A stretch of DNA of 64,000 bases from Pipra filicauda (taxonomy: Eukaryota > Chordata > Aves > Passeriformes > Pipridae): positions 1 to 64,000 of the forward strand of contig NW_024104173.1 in assembly GCF_003945595.2 (NCBI RefSeq), in the 5' to 3' direction. Both the position numbers and the translations under genes were made by a program. Of this stretch, positions 1 through 9,444 are shown in pieces. The notes beneath the pieces were generated by a model. The model was given only the letters and a program-made list of their open reading frames with translations. It was not told the DNA's origin and ran no database searches. Within the stretch, counting starts at the first letter, position 1. Each line of letters starts with the position of its first letter.

Positions 1-442
1 TCCTGGGGTACCTGCCCCTGCTTCTACTGCCTGTGCATTTCCTTCTTGCCCTTTAGTTTGACAAGCACGTCTTGGCTTATCCATGCTTGTCTCTTGCCTT
101 CGTTTCCTGATTTCTTACACCTGGAGATGGGGACCTCTTGTGCTGTATGGAAAATATCCTTATAGATCTGCCAGCTCTGTTCTATTCTCTTTCCCCTGAT
201 ATCTACAATAGCTGGAGCAAGAAGGCTTCATCAATTGGCTCCACTTGGTCAGGCAGCCTGTAGTGGACTCCAGCCACAAGGTTGCCTTTGTTGCCTCTCT
301 CTCTGATTCTTACCTGTAGGCTTTTAAACTGCTCATGGTTGTTCTCCAGAAAGACCTCTTCACGCTCAATCCACCCCTTCCTGAGGGTAAACCCCTCCAC
401 CTCTCCTTCCTCCCCTCTCTCTTCTGAAAAACCTGTAGCCAT
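1..442 (-). mobile_element. CR1 LINE fragment (ORF2 endonuclease and linker, internally deleted)
   Basis: Reading the minus strand, 203-442 is open for 79 codons and contains the CR1 ORF2 endonuclease stretch ending VEPIDEAFLLQL, preceded by FKSLQVRIRERGNKGN. Directly downstream, at about 1-185, the translation jumps to the later linker between endonuclease and reverse transcriptase (EQSWQIYKDIFHTAQEV, then AWISQDVLVKLKGKKEMHRQ, then a stop where the family has Trp). In CR1 ORF2 more than a hundred residues normally separate these two parts, including the catalytic GDFN segment, so the copy carries an internal deletion. The element runs off the left edge of the window, so its RT part would lie further left. 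It is a dead copy. The right-hand boundary is unclear; homology fades near 440. Confidence 0.8.
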
Positions 443-569
443 TTAGAAATGCACTTCACTAGAATGTATTCGTCCCATCAATTTTCAGTGGGGCTTACAG
501 TTCTCTGGACAAATTTTCCATTTGAACAAAACCTTCTTCCATTCAAACTAACTTGCCTTTGGATTTTTT

Positions 570-3020
570 GTCTTGTCACTGGAAAAGACACAGATTGTGA
601 CTGTTCTAGTAAAGCAAAATAGAGTTAAAAATCTAGCATTACTGTCTTTCCACGATGACCTACTCCATACTACTGACACCTCCTCTGCATTTTTATAACA
701 AACAGGTAACAGACTAAAGAGTGTTATTTTTCTTCTGCCCAAAGACCACAACAGTTTTCTAGGCACAAATGTTGATTCTTCTTTTCACTGTAAATACTGT
801 TCCAGATTAAAAATGAATACAAAATTGCTGTAGATATGCATCCTGTCATGCTCCTGTTTTAGGAAACTGATAATCTTTCTCAGTATCTGAGACAACAAAG
901 GTCACTTCTCCTATCCTTCTTTTCAATATCATTTAAGAGGTATGTTTATAAAGCCTTTGGCAAGATGTCATAGGTTTTCTCTGTCTCTACTGAGGTATTA
1001 GACTCATTCATTTCAGTTCAGGGGTAAGATCTTTTCAGATGAAACTTACTTTCAACTTGGAAACTTCATATACGACACAAAAGGCTCATGACTCTATTGT
1101 GAAATGACCCTATTATGTCATGACAAATTTTTTGTCAATTGGAATGATTCCCCACTTATTTTATGCATGTAAATTATTTTATTTTTAAAAATTTGGGTTT
1201 GTTTGTTCTTCAAAATATATTATCTTTCCCATCTCCTCACTATCCCCTCTACATTTACATTCCTGTTTCTAATAAACTGTGCATATATTCTCAAGCTGGC
1301 TCTTGCGTGTTTTTCTGTTAGAGATAATTCACTCACTGGAAATATCTTTAATAAGATAAACTACTCTGTTTCCAAAAAAGGTTATTATAAAATGACAGAC
1401 ATTTGAACATAAGCCAGTCTGGCTAAAAGTAACTAGATAGGAAGGCCAAATTAAATTGAACAATTTTATGAAGCTAAAACAGCATCTAAGATTTTAATTA
1501 ACTAAGAAAACAGTCACATTTTGTCAGACTCAAAATAATTGGTAACTCCAGATGCAAGTATAACAAAGAAATTGAGGTAAGCCAGTGGTTCTCATTAGAC
1601 TTTATTTAAATTACAGCTCCACAGCAGTAAAAGTTTTCAGGAACAGGCCTTAAATCATTATTTTGCTGACATTAACTAAAAACATCAGAGTCAGATACTG
1701 CAGAGTCTTCACAGTGGCCTTCACATGACCACACAGTGAAAAGAATTGCACTGAAACTAGTGCTCCGGTGCCAACACAGCAAAATTGTAGAGGTAAGCAA
1801 GACAGTGCTGATAGAAGATGTCACTCTAACAATAGAATAATGTTTGACTGTGGGTTGTTTTTCTCTCTATTGTGTGCTGAATCCTTGAGCAATTTGATGG
1901 AACAGGCATGATATAACCTATAAAAGCAACTGAATAGACAGAAAATGGAGTCTTCTCTGATTAATTTCAGTAGGAAATATTTGAAGAGAACAATGAACCA
2001 CAGACAGAAAAGAATAATTTTCTGGTATTTTAAAACTGTTGCAGGAAAAAGAGATGTGATACAATAGAACTATTTTTTGTTATGATTACACATAAGAAAA
2101 CCTAAAATGTATTATTTTTATAGTTGATTTACTTAGTTATGAAGTCTAAAAATACACAACCAGATAAAATTTGTGAAATATATTCTGAAAATGACTATGA
2201 CAACAGAGTTCAAAACTGAAGATGTCATAAAACTTGATTTAAAAGTCAATGTCTATTTTCACTGACATCCTTTACAAAAAGTTATTTCATAACGCAGAGA
2301 TTTTATTTTCAAAAAGATGTTACATAGCAAAAAACAGTTCAGCATTCTATTAACAAAATCTCTGTGTTGTCTGACCTCTTAAATTTAGCAAAGTTCTATT
2401 CAAATAGAAAAAAATCACATAATATCAATATTAATATACAATAATTTTGACTATTTGCTGTATGACACAGTGGAGATAGATTTGCATCTTCTCAGCTTCA
2501 TCGATGTCTCCTTTATAACAATCATCAGTAACTTATATGGAGAAGAATGAATCAAGCTAAAGTTAATACTACATTTAATATAAAGGCAGTAATATCAGAT
2601 ATAGGGAAGGAAATTATCAGTAAAGATTTAAATAATAAATGTTAGAGAAAATTATTAATATTACTAATTCTTGAATATAACTACATATATCTTGGCCATT
2701 TTACCATGAAATATATAGAGAGAGCTGTTAAATACCTATTAAATATATTCAATAAATATAGTAAAACGTTTTTATATTTAATATATTAAATGTATTATAA
2801 CTATTATTATTTATGTGTTTAATAATTTATATTTAATTATATTTAATACCAAATATATTTATAAATACATGTTTGAGTGTATGTATGCACATATAAACAC
2901 ATATCTATATGTGTATGATATATATATAAGTATATATGTAAATATATATAAATATTAGCACTCAAGAAACCAATTAGCAAATTTCTGATGGAAATAAACT
3001 CCATGGAATTTTATTTACAA
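570..3020. other. AT-rich DNA without recognised genes
   Basis: No ORF here is longer than about 70 codons and none resembles a known protein. About 2640-2960 is very AT-rich, with imperfect TATATA/ATATAT and ATTTAATA stretches. A CAGTGGTTCTCA motif at 1583-1594 resembles the outer end of hAT-Charlie transposons, but no matching inverted end was found nearby. Confidence 0.6.
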
Positions 3021-3344
3021 AAAATACTTGTGTGAGTATATAAAGAGCACAGGTGCTTTTCTCAAATATTACTAAGGCCGCAGAAGGACTTTGCCATGAG
3101 ATAAGCACAGAACGGAGCAACAGGATGGCACTAGGGGGAGTCCTGGTGGAGGCGAGACCCAGTTAGCACATCCAGACAAAAATTCCCACTGTGGCAAACT
3201 GTATAAAAAAGCAACTGTACAATGTACACATATCACCGGTCAAACCAAGATCACGCCAAGTTATGGGACAGGTGGCATCTGCAACCCCCAAAGCCCCTCA
3301 CCCTCCCTGAATATGCCTTTGTGAATATTTGGAATGTGGACTGT
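3021..3344 (+). mobile_element. Candidate endogenous-retrovirus-like fragment, left part
   Basis: GC content rises abruptly compared with the AT-rich flank. There is a TATA-like box (TATATAAA, 3037-3044) and a second one near 3202 (GTATAAAAAAGC), and no coding potential. The block abuts the 5'-truncated CR1, and similarly GC-richer, LTR-like DNA resumes after the CR1 tail. The simplest reading is an older retroviral piece into which the CR1 inserted. The family and exact ends cannot be set from sequence alone. Confidence 0.3.
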
Positions 3345-4310
3345 CAGTTAAATCAGTCCTGTTTAATATCTTTATTGATGATTTAGATGAGGGGATTGAG
3401 TCCATCATCAGCAAATTTGCTGATGACACCAAACTGGGAGGGAGTGTCGACCTGCTGGAAGGCAGGAGGGCTCTGCAGAGGGATCTGGATAGACTTGAGA
3501 GATGGGCTGATTCCAATGGGATGAAGTTCAATAAAGCCAAGTGCCGGGTCCTGCACTTTGGCCACAACAACCCCCTGCAGCGCTACAGGCTGGGCACAGA
3601 GTGGCTGGAAAGCAGCCAGGCAGAAAGGGACCTGGGGGTACTAATTGACAGGAAGCTCAACATGAGCCAACAGTGTGCCCAGGTGGCCAAGAAGGCCAAT
3701 GGGATCTTGTCCTGTATCAAAAATAGCGTGGCCAGCAGGAGCAGGGAAGTGATCCTTCCCCTGTACTCTGCGTTGGTGAGGCCACACCTTGAGTATTGTG
3801 TTCAGTTCTGGGCCCCTCAGTTCAGAAAGGATATTGAGGTGCTGGAGCGGGTCCAGAGAAGAGCAACAAGGCTGGTGAAGGGACTGGAGCATAAGTCCTA
3901 TGGGGAGAGGCTGAGGGAGCTGGGGTTGTTTAGCCTGGAGAAGAGGAGGCTCAGAGGTGACCTCATCACCGTCTATAACTACCTGAAGGGAAGTTCTAGC
4001 CAGGTGGGGGTTGGTCTCTTCTCTCAGGCACTCAGCAATAGGACAAGGGGGCACGGGCTTAAGCTCCGCCAGGGGAAATTTAAGTTGGATATCAGGAGAA
4101 AATTCTTTACAGAGAGAGTAATCAGGCATTGGAATGGGCTGCCCAGAGAGGTGGTGGATTCACCATCCCTGGAGATTTTTAAACGCAGATTGGACGTGGC
4201 ACTGAGTGCCATGATCTAGTAAATGGACTGGATTTGGACCAAGGGTTGGACTCGATGATCTCGGAGGTCTTTTCCAACCCAATCGATTCTATGATTCTAT
4301 GATTCTATGA
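3345..4310 (+). mobile_element. CR1 LINE, 5'-truncated, with open ORF2 C-terminus and 3' UTR
   Basis: This is a non-LTR retrotransposon of the avian CR1 family. An open frame from 3329 to 4219 (296 codons, the first few from flanking DNA) covers the second half of the reverse transcriptase and the C-terminal domain. The catalytic Y/FADD box is visible as [13 protein letters not shown] (about residues 28-40), followed by [60 protein letters not shown] and [18 protein letters not shown]. After the TAG stop come the typical 3' UTR (GATCTCGGAGGTCTTTTCC) and ATTCTATG repeats ending at 4310. Everything upstream of the RT active site is missing, so the copy cannot move. The absence of stops or frameshifts over 290 codons makes it the youngest-looking CR1 in the window. 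Confidence 0.95.
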
Positions 4311-4920
4311 TCACTGTGACATGAATTTGAGACAAAATAAAGGTGGTACTATTGTCCAGGTGTTATCTCAGACATAGGGGGAGGTTACAAAGCTGGAGGA
4401 GAAGAGTGTATCACTGATAATGGACACAAAGGCTGCAGAATTTATGGTCCACAAGGAAAGCTACCTCAGCAACTGTGTTGAAATCAACTTTGACTGGGTA
4501 AAAGATAATTTCAGCAGGGGGAGATGTGACCACCAGTTCACAATCCATTGACTCAGGAAACCCACCAGCTCAGAAGAAGAGAAAGGCTGAGCATGCGGAA
4601 TAATTAGCATTAGAAATGAAGGAATCATTTAACCAATAGAATAAAAGAACTGTGTGGACAACGAACATTAATTCCTTTGTTTGCTAAAATATATAAATAG
4701 TGAAAAGTTTTGAATTATCTAAGGACCCCTACCACCAAGAAGCCTAAGGTGAAGAAGCACCAATGGGACGCCGCTAGACTCGCATGTGGTAACTATTTTC
4801 CTCTTAATCTGTCTCTCATTCTCTCTCTCTCCTCTCTTTTCTATTACTTTCTATCTCTCTACCTCACATTTTATTGTTAAATACTATTGACTTTGGCATA
4901 TGGTCTTGTTCACACCTTAA
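4311..4920 (+). mobile_element. Candidate LTR-like fragment, right part of interrupted retroviral block
   Basis: This non-coding stretch follows the CR1 tail. It contains a TATA-like ATATATAAATAG near 4690. About 80 bases on comes a CT-rich tract (4797-4867), then TTATTGTTAAATACTATTGA and a run ending near 4920. The order (TATA, pyrimidine-rich R-like region, short AT-rich end) resembles the R/U5 part of avian endogenous retrovirus LTRs. No canonical AATAAA or terminal TG/CA pair could be fixed. An unrelated old repeat is possible. Confidence 0.35.
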
Positions 4921-5994
4921 TTCAGGCAGAGGCATCTCTCAATAATCGACTTTTAACAACTTGGTCACTAAGTTGTCTTGTCCTGCTATGCCTAACACTA
5001 CTGAAAGGATCCACTTTTTTTCTCAAGGAACCAATCCAGTTTAAAAGACAACTGAACAGAAGATAATTTCCTGTAAGTCTATTAGCATTTCGTATAAAGA
5101 GCAAAATCTTGGAAAGAGTATGTAAGATTGTGTGATTACAGCATGTGTAATGTCTGAATGTCTTGGGGACAGCATAATGTTGTTTTTAATTAGGTGCATC
5201 TAAAAAGTTATGAAATAAGAAAGAAAGAAAAAAAAGCAAAACCTGTAAAAAAAAAATTAAGCAACTAGAGCCAGAGTTTGGAATCTGTACAAAAGATTTT
5301 TAATGATTCTGATGAAGAGTCTTGTCAGTTATTGTTAGTATTTCAGTAAAGACATCATCTGAGACTTTCATTAAATTCTTAAAATGGTAAGACTCCTCAC
5401 ACAAAGAAATTTTGAAGAAGACAAATTTAGAAAATTCAGCTTAATCAGTGACTTGAAGATCCTGGACACACCACAAGCTAAAGCCTAAATCTTTCTGATT
5501 TGATGGTATCCTAAATAATGGGGTGGGTGAGGTGCAACATACATGACAAAACAAGACTCTAGCAAAGACACTGTTTAATTAGATTTCAACTGTAACATAT
5601 GCAACCTTCCAACCTTATTGATTTCCTTATTGCCTTGCTTTCTTATTGCCTTGCTTTCTACAATTTTTAGTTATTTGTAGAGGAGGTTGTATTTCTGTGT
5701 ATAACCTCAGCCATTCAAAAATCGTTGTATCACCTGTTGTTCATCTCTACCCTCATAATTTAAGTGATTTCTTATTAACACCAGAATAAAGATTTTTTTT
5801 ATTTGCTTTTAAATCTATATCCTAAGTGATTTCAAGGTTAATAAATAGAAATGATATCATGTTATAAAAATGTAATGCAAATAAGTCAATAGAAGAATAT
5901 CCAAATAAAATGATAGATGAGTGACCTTTACAATTTGGCTGTGGAAGTACACTAGAAAGAGACTCTTCAGTCTCAAGAAGGTCACTGGCATGTT
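4921..5994. other. AT-rich DNA without recognised genes; small tandem duplication
   Basis: No coding potential recognised. A 16-bp unit (TTATTGCCTTGCTTTC) is perfectly duplicated head-to-tail at 5627-5642 and 5643-5658. A-rich stretches occur at about 5219-5260. Confidence 0.6.
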
Positions 5995-6595
5995 AGGAAA
6001 TCCAAAAGAAGATGAATCCACAACTTCTCTCAACAACCTGTTCCAGTGCCTCACCTCCTTCACAAAAAAAGAATTTCTTCCGAACATCTAATCTAAATTT
6101 ACTCTCAGTTTAAAACCATTACCTCTTATCCTATCACTACATGCCCTTGCAGATAATCTCTCTCCATCTTTTTTGTAGGCTCCCTTCAGATACTGGAAAG
6201 CCACAAATAGGTCACCCTGATGCGGTCTCGTTTCCAGGTCAAACAATCCCAATTCTCTCAACCTTTTCTCATAACAGAGGTGCTTCATCCCTCTAATCAT
6301 CTTGGTGGCCCTCTTCTGGACTAACTCTAACAGGGTGATGTCCTTCCTGTGCTGGGGACCCCAGAACTGGATGCAGTGCTCCAGGTGGGGTCTCACCAGA
6401 GATGAGTAGAGAGGCAGAATTCCCTCCCTTGCCCTGCTGGCCACTCTGCTTTAGATACAATCCAGGATACAACTGGCTTTCTGGGCTGCAAGTGCACACT
6501 ACCAGCTCATGTCCAGGCCCTCATCCACCAGCACTCCCAAGTCTTTCTCAGCAGGGCTTCTCTCAACCTATTCTTTCCCCAACCTGTATCAATAT
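5995..6595 (-). mobile_element. CR1 LINE fragment (ORF2 C-terminal region), decayed
   Basis: On the minus strand, 6088-6444 is open for 118 codons: REGILPLYSSLVRPHLEHC, IQFWGPQHRKDITLLELVQ, KRATKMIRGMKHLCYEKR, then AFQYLKGAYKKDGERLSA. This is the C-terminal domain of CR1 ORF2. A second frame continues it at 5995-6087 (HWNRLLREVVDSSS), so there is a frameshift near 6090. Upstream on the same strand, 6445-6595 matches the preceding RT tail (AQKAN / DLGVLVDE region) only as broken fragments. Both the 3' tail and the RT core are missing. The subfamily differs from the copy at 3345-4310 (FWGPQHRKD rather than FWAPQFRKD). Confidence 0.85.
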
Positions 6596-6714
6596 CAGGG
6601 GTAATTATGAGAATCTAGTGCTTGAGGATGACTCAGCCTTGGGAGTAAATCATAATAAGTTTATTATGTCACTTAGTTGTTATGACAATACACCTATCTG
6701 GCTCAGATAAGTCA

Positions 6715-7722
6715 ACAAAAGCTTACCATCAATGGCCTAAAGTCAAGTTGGAAACCCATCAATAGAGTGTATACCAGGGTTGATACTGGTGTCAATGCTG
6801 TATAATTTCTTCATTCATGACCTGGAGGTTTAGACAGTGTGTGCTCTCAGAAAAATTTACAGGTGATAAAAATCTGGTAGAAGTGTTTGTTAAACCAGAT
6901 TGTTGGTCTGCTGTTCAGAGAAACCTGGATAGGCTGAAGAAATGGGCCAATAATAATGTCAAATAGTCTATCAAATGGAAATTCAGAGTCCTGTACCTGG
7001 AAATCAACAAGGCCATGCATGAGCACATGTTGGGGCTGGACAACTGGTAAGCAACTTTGCAGAGAAAAACCGAAGGTCTTGATGAACAGCAAATTGAACA
7101 TTAGCCATCAATGGTCTATCGCAGAAGAGATGCCAGCAATTTCCCAGGCTCCACTAGGAAGAAGATTGTCAGGTGGATGTGGGAGTTAATTCTTCCCCCT
7201 AACTTAGCACTGGTGAGGCCACATCTGGAGTGCTGGGTACAAGTCTGAGCTCCTCATTAGAAAGGACACATGAACATATCGGAGTAAGTCTTGCAAAGGA
7301 TCACAAAGATCATTAAGGACTTCAGGCAACTGACATGAGGAGAGGCTGAGAGACCAGAGACTCTTCAGCCCAAAGAGAATGCTTGGGGAAATCCTGTCAA
7401 TGTGTCTAAATACCTGATGGTGGGGGGCGGGGGGGTAAAGAAGACAGCCTTCTCTCAGTAGTATTGAGTGAATGGATAAGACACAAATTTATATACAAGA
7501 AATTATGTGTAAGCAGAACAAAAAGCTTTTTTACTGTAAAAGTGGTCAGACACTGGACCAAGTTTCCCAGGGAGTTTGTGGAGACTCCCTCTTTAGAGAT
7601 ATTGACAACTCAGCATGGACACAACCCTTAGTAACCTACTGTAATTGATCCTTCTCTTATCAGGAATACTGAACTAGAAGAATTCCAGAGGTTCCTTTTG
7701 ACCTGAACAATTCTATGATGCT
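6715..7722 (+). mobile_element. CR1 LINE fragment, heavily degenerate
   Basis: The order of weak matches follows the 3' third of CR1 on the plus strand. A broken RT segment lies at about 6765-6960 (ending in a stretch like AVQRNLDRLKKWANNN). It is followed by a distorted ATSG-EEIASNFPG-like region, a GVRPHLECW-like segment near 7210-7250, an EERLRDQRLFSPKR-like segment near 7330-7380, and a terminal AACAATTCTATGATGCTG near 7700. Many stops and frameshifts interrupt it. A TGGTGGGGGGCGGGGGGG run at about 7420-7436 has expanded inside it. It lies head-to-head with the minus-strand CR1 just to its left. Exact limits are uncertain. Confidence 0.65.
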
Positions 7723-8659
7723 GTACTATACAATCACATTGTACCATGAGGATCACTAATTTACATTGATTTCAGCAGCTTATCTAGCTATGCCTTCATA
7801 CATTGTTCAAACAGGTTCAGATGAGACTGATGATCTCCAGAGATTCGGTTTTTATTTCCTTGATTTTATAGTGTGCTTTTGTGTAAAAAGCAGCAAAATG
7901 AAAATGTATTTTAGCTGCATTATTTAAAAAATTGAGAATATTTATACTCTTTCTTTTTTCAAAAGGGCTCAGTACTTAATGCCAAGTCATACTGTGATTT
8001 TGTACTTAGACAAAATTCATGCTGAGCATTCCCAGTTTGGCAAAACACTCAGGAACCTTCACAACAAATGCAATGTATGCCCTAACTAAAAGACCTGTGA
8101 CTGCGTTGTCAGTTTGATAAAATAAAGATAAAAACAGTGGTAATGCCCAGTGTTTCTAACCGCCTGTTGTGTCTTTGTTGTAGAATTTCTGTACAAACTG
8201 CAGTACAGTTTTCCTCTATCCTATGCATTAATTTAAGACTATGTGACTGTGCTGTCACAGTGACACAAATGAAATTAAATTGCTGATATGGTCTTTTTTG
8301 CCTCAACTAGACAATAGAGAAGTTTATATACATATTTATCTTTCTTTTCTACTTAATGTGAAATGAAAAATAAAATTTATTTATTTATTTCACATTTTGT
8401 GGTCTGAGAAAACTGACTGCAATGTGCTGATGGAATAGTATGACAAAACAAACCTTGAACAATTTTTTCAGGAAAAGAAACCCCAAAACTTTCATGTTTA
8501 CTACAGTTATAGGTTTAATAATTCTTATTTTAAAATTATTTCAGGATAAAGCTAGTATTTACAGTCAAAGTGAGAAACTCTGGGGATGGAATTAGTGGTA
8601 TTATGGGATTTGAAAAAAAATCAAGATTCTTAATGTGAAAATGCATTTAAGTTAAATTT
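7723..8659. other. AT-rich DNA without recognised genes
   Basis: No recognisable coding or repeat homology. Short TTTATTTATTTATTTC run at about 8376-8391. Confidence 0.6.
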
Positions 8660-8671
8660 ATATCTTGCTTA
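8660..8671 (+). repeat. Target-site duplication, left copy (element A)
   Basis: ATATCTTGCTTA is identical to 8859-8870 and immediately precedes the retroposed element at 8672-8858. Confidence 0.85.
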
Positions 8672-8858
8672 CGAGGAAAAAAGGCAACGCAGAAAGAACC
8701 GTATATTGCAGAATACACTATCTAAGGAGTCTTTCTGCTGTGCCTTTTGCAATCGGATATGTCTGTCACGTATTGGCCTCATAAGCCACCAGCGTGCCTG
8801 TAGCAAATGTGGATAGAGCCTTCCCAAATCTTCGTTCGCAAAGCCTAGCCATGATGAC
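8672..8858 (+). mobile_element. Non-LTR (RTE-like) retrotransposon 3' end, copy A
   Basis: The 187-bp insertion is bounded by perfect 12-bp direct repeats (8660-8671 and 8859-8870). From 8673 to the TAG at 8814-8816 it encodes 47 residues without interruption: a basic stretch EEKRQRRKNR followed by a C2HC zinc-finger-like motif, CX2CX3CX8HX3C, read as CAFCNRICLSRIGL then SHQRAC. This kind of C-terminus is found behind the reverse transcriptase of RTE-type and related LINEs. After the stop come about 42 nt of 3' UTR with a small CTTCG-TTCG-CAAAG hairpin (8830-8843, one mismatch) and a GATGAC end. No poly(A) tail is present. It is 5'-truncated, so the catalytic domains are absent. Assignment to RTE (possibly AviRTE) is inference; a different LINE clade with the same zinc-finger tail is the main alternative. 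Confidence 0.75.
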
Positions 8859-8870
8859 ATATCTTGCTTA
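8859..8870 (+). repeat. Target-site duplication, right copy (element A)
   Basis: ATATCTTGCTTA, identical to 8660-8671, follows the GATGAC end of the insertion. Confidence 0.85.
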
Positions 8871-9243
8871 AATTAAATCCAAAATGTGCTTGAAATGTCC
8901 TCTTCCTTCCCCAAAAAATATGAAACCCCAAAATAATGGAAATGTTCAAATATACAGGTGTTGATACAATTTTTCTGAAATGTCATCTATTCTGTATATG
9001 TGCTCCTGCACAGCACAGCTGGAGATGTGTTATGCAGTTGACATTCTTACCAGTTTCAGTGCTGCCATAAAACCAAAATGTCAACACTATCTGGTGTACT
9101 CCAGCCTCAGGGGTTTCAAAAGGTCTTAGATAGTAGTTTGTTTATCCAACTATCTATAATTTTTATTTTTTTTTGAGCTAACCACTCAGATTAAGGAATT
9201 CGCACCTCTAGAAATGATTAATCTTGTCATAAAATGTACTTCT
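8871..9243. other. Spacer between the two RTE-like insertions
   Basis: AT-rich sequence with a T-run at about 9162-9173. It contains no recognisable gene or repeat. It has no counterpart beside copy B, so the two insertions are independent and not one tandem duplication. Confidence 0.6.
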
Positions 9244-9255
9244 ACAATTAATCAT
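9244..9255 (+). repeat. Target-site duplication, left copy (element B)
   Basis: ACAATTAATCAT is identical to 9433-9444. The first two bases may belong to the element's GAC end, leaving a minimum duplication of 10 bp. Confidence 0.85.
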
Positions 9256-9432
9256 TTCATCACAGAAAGAATCGTGCCTTGTAGAGTGTACCACCTGGGG
9301 AGACTTTCTGCTGTGCCTTTTGCAACTGGACGTGTCTATCTCGTATTGGCCTTTTTAGCCACGAACGCGCCTGCAACAAGCATGGGTAGTGCCTTCCCAA
9401 ATCTTCGTTCGCGAAGCCTAGCCATGAGGATG
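9256..9432 (+). mobile_element. Non-LTR (RTE-like) retrotransposon 3' end, copy B
   Basis: This copy aligns with copy A (8690-8858) from CAGAAAGAA at 9263 with no gap until a 3-bp insertion in the 3' terminal CATGAGGATGAC. Its protein frame reads CAFCNWTCLSRIGL then SHERAC, keeping every Cys and His of the CX2CX3CX8HX3C motif. An extra stop (TAG, 9282-9284) interrupts the upstream basic region. A TAG at 9387-9389 occupies the same codon as the stop of copy A, so this is probably the genuine end of the element's ORF. The 3' UTR contains the perfect hairpin CTTCG-TTCG-CGAAG (9403-9416). Flanking 12-bp duplications and a 5' end different from copy A show independent retrotransposition. Confidence 0.75.
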
Positions 9433-9444
9433 ACAATTAATCAT
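9433..9444 (+). repeat. Target-site duplication, right copy (element B)
   Basis: ACAATTAATCAT matches 9244-9255 exactly. Confidence 0.85.

Noticed and set aside
3641..4129. Minus-strand 162-codon ORF (and other minus-strand frames at 3298-3570, 4024-4212)
   Set aside because: Antisense shadow of the CR1 reverse-transcriptase frame on the plus strand.
6402..6710. Plus-strand 102-codon ORF
   Set aside because: Antisense to the decayed minus-strand CR1 at 5995-6595; no independent homology.
8669..8860. Minus-strand 63-codon ORF over copy A
   Set aside because: The plus-strand frame explains the conserved Cys/His pattern and agrees between copies A and B; the minus frame is broken in copy B.
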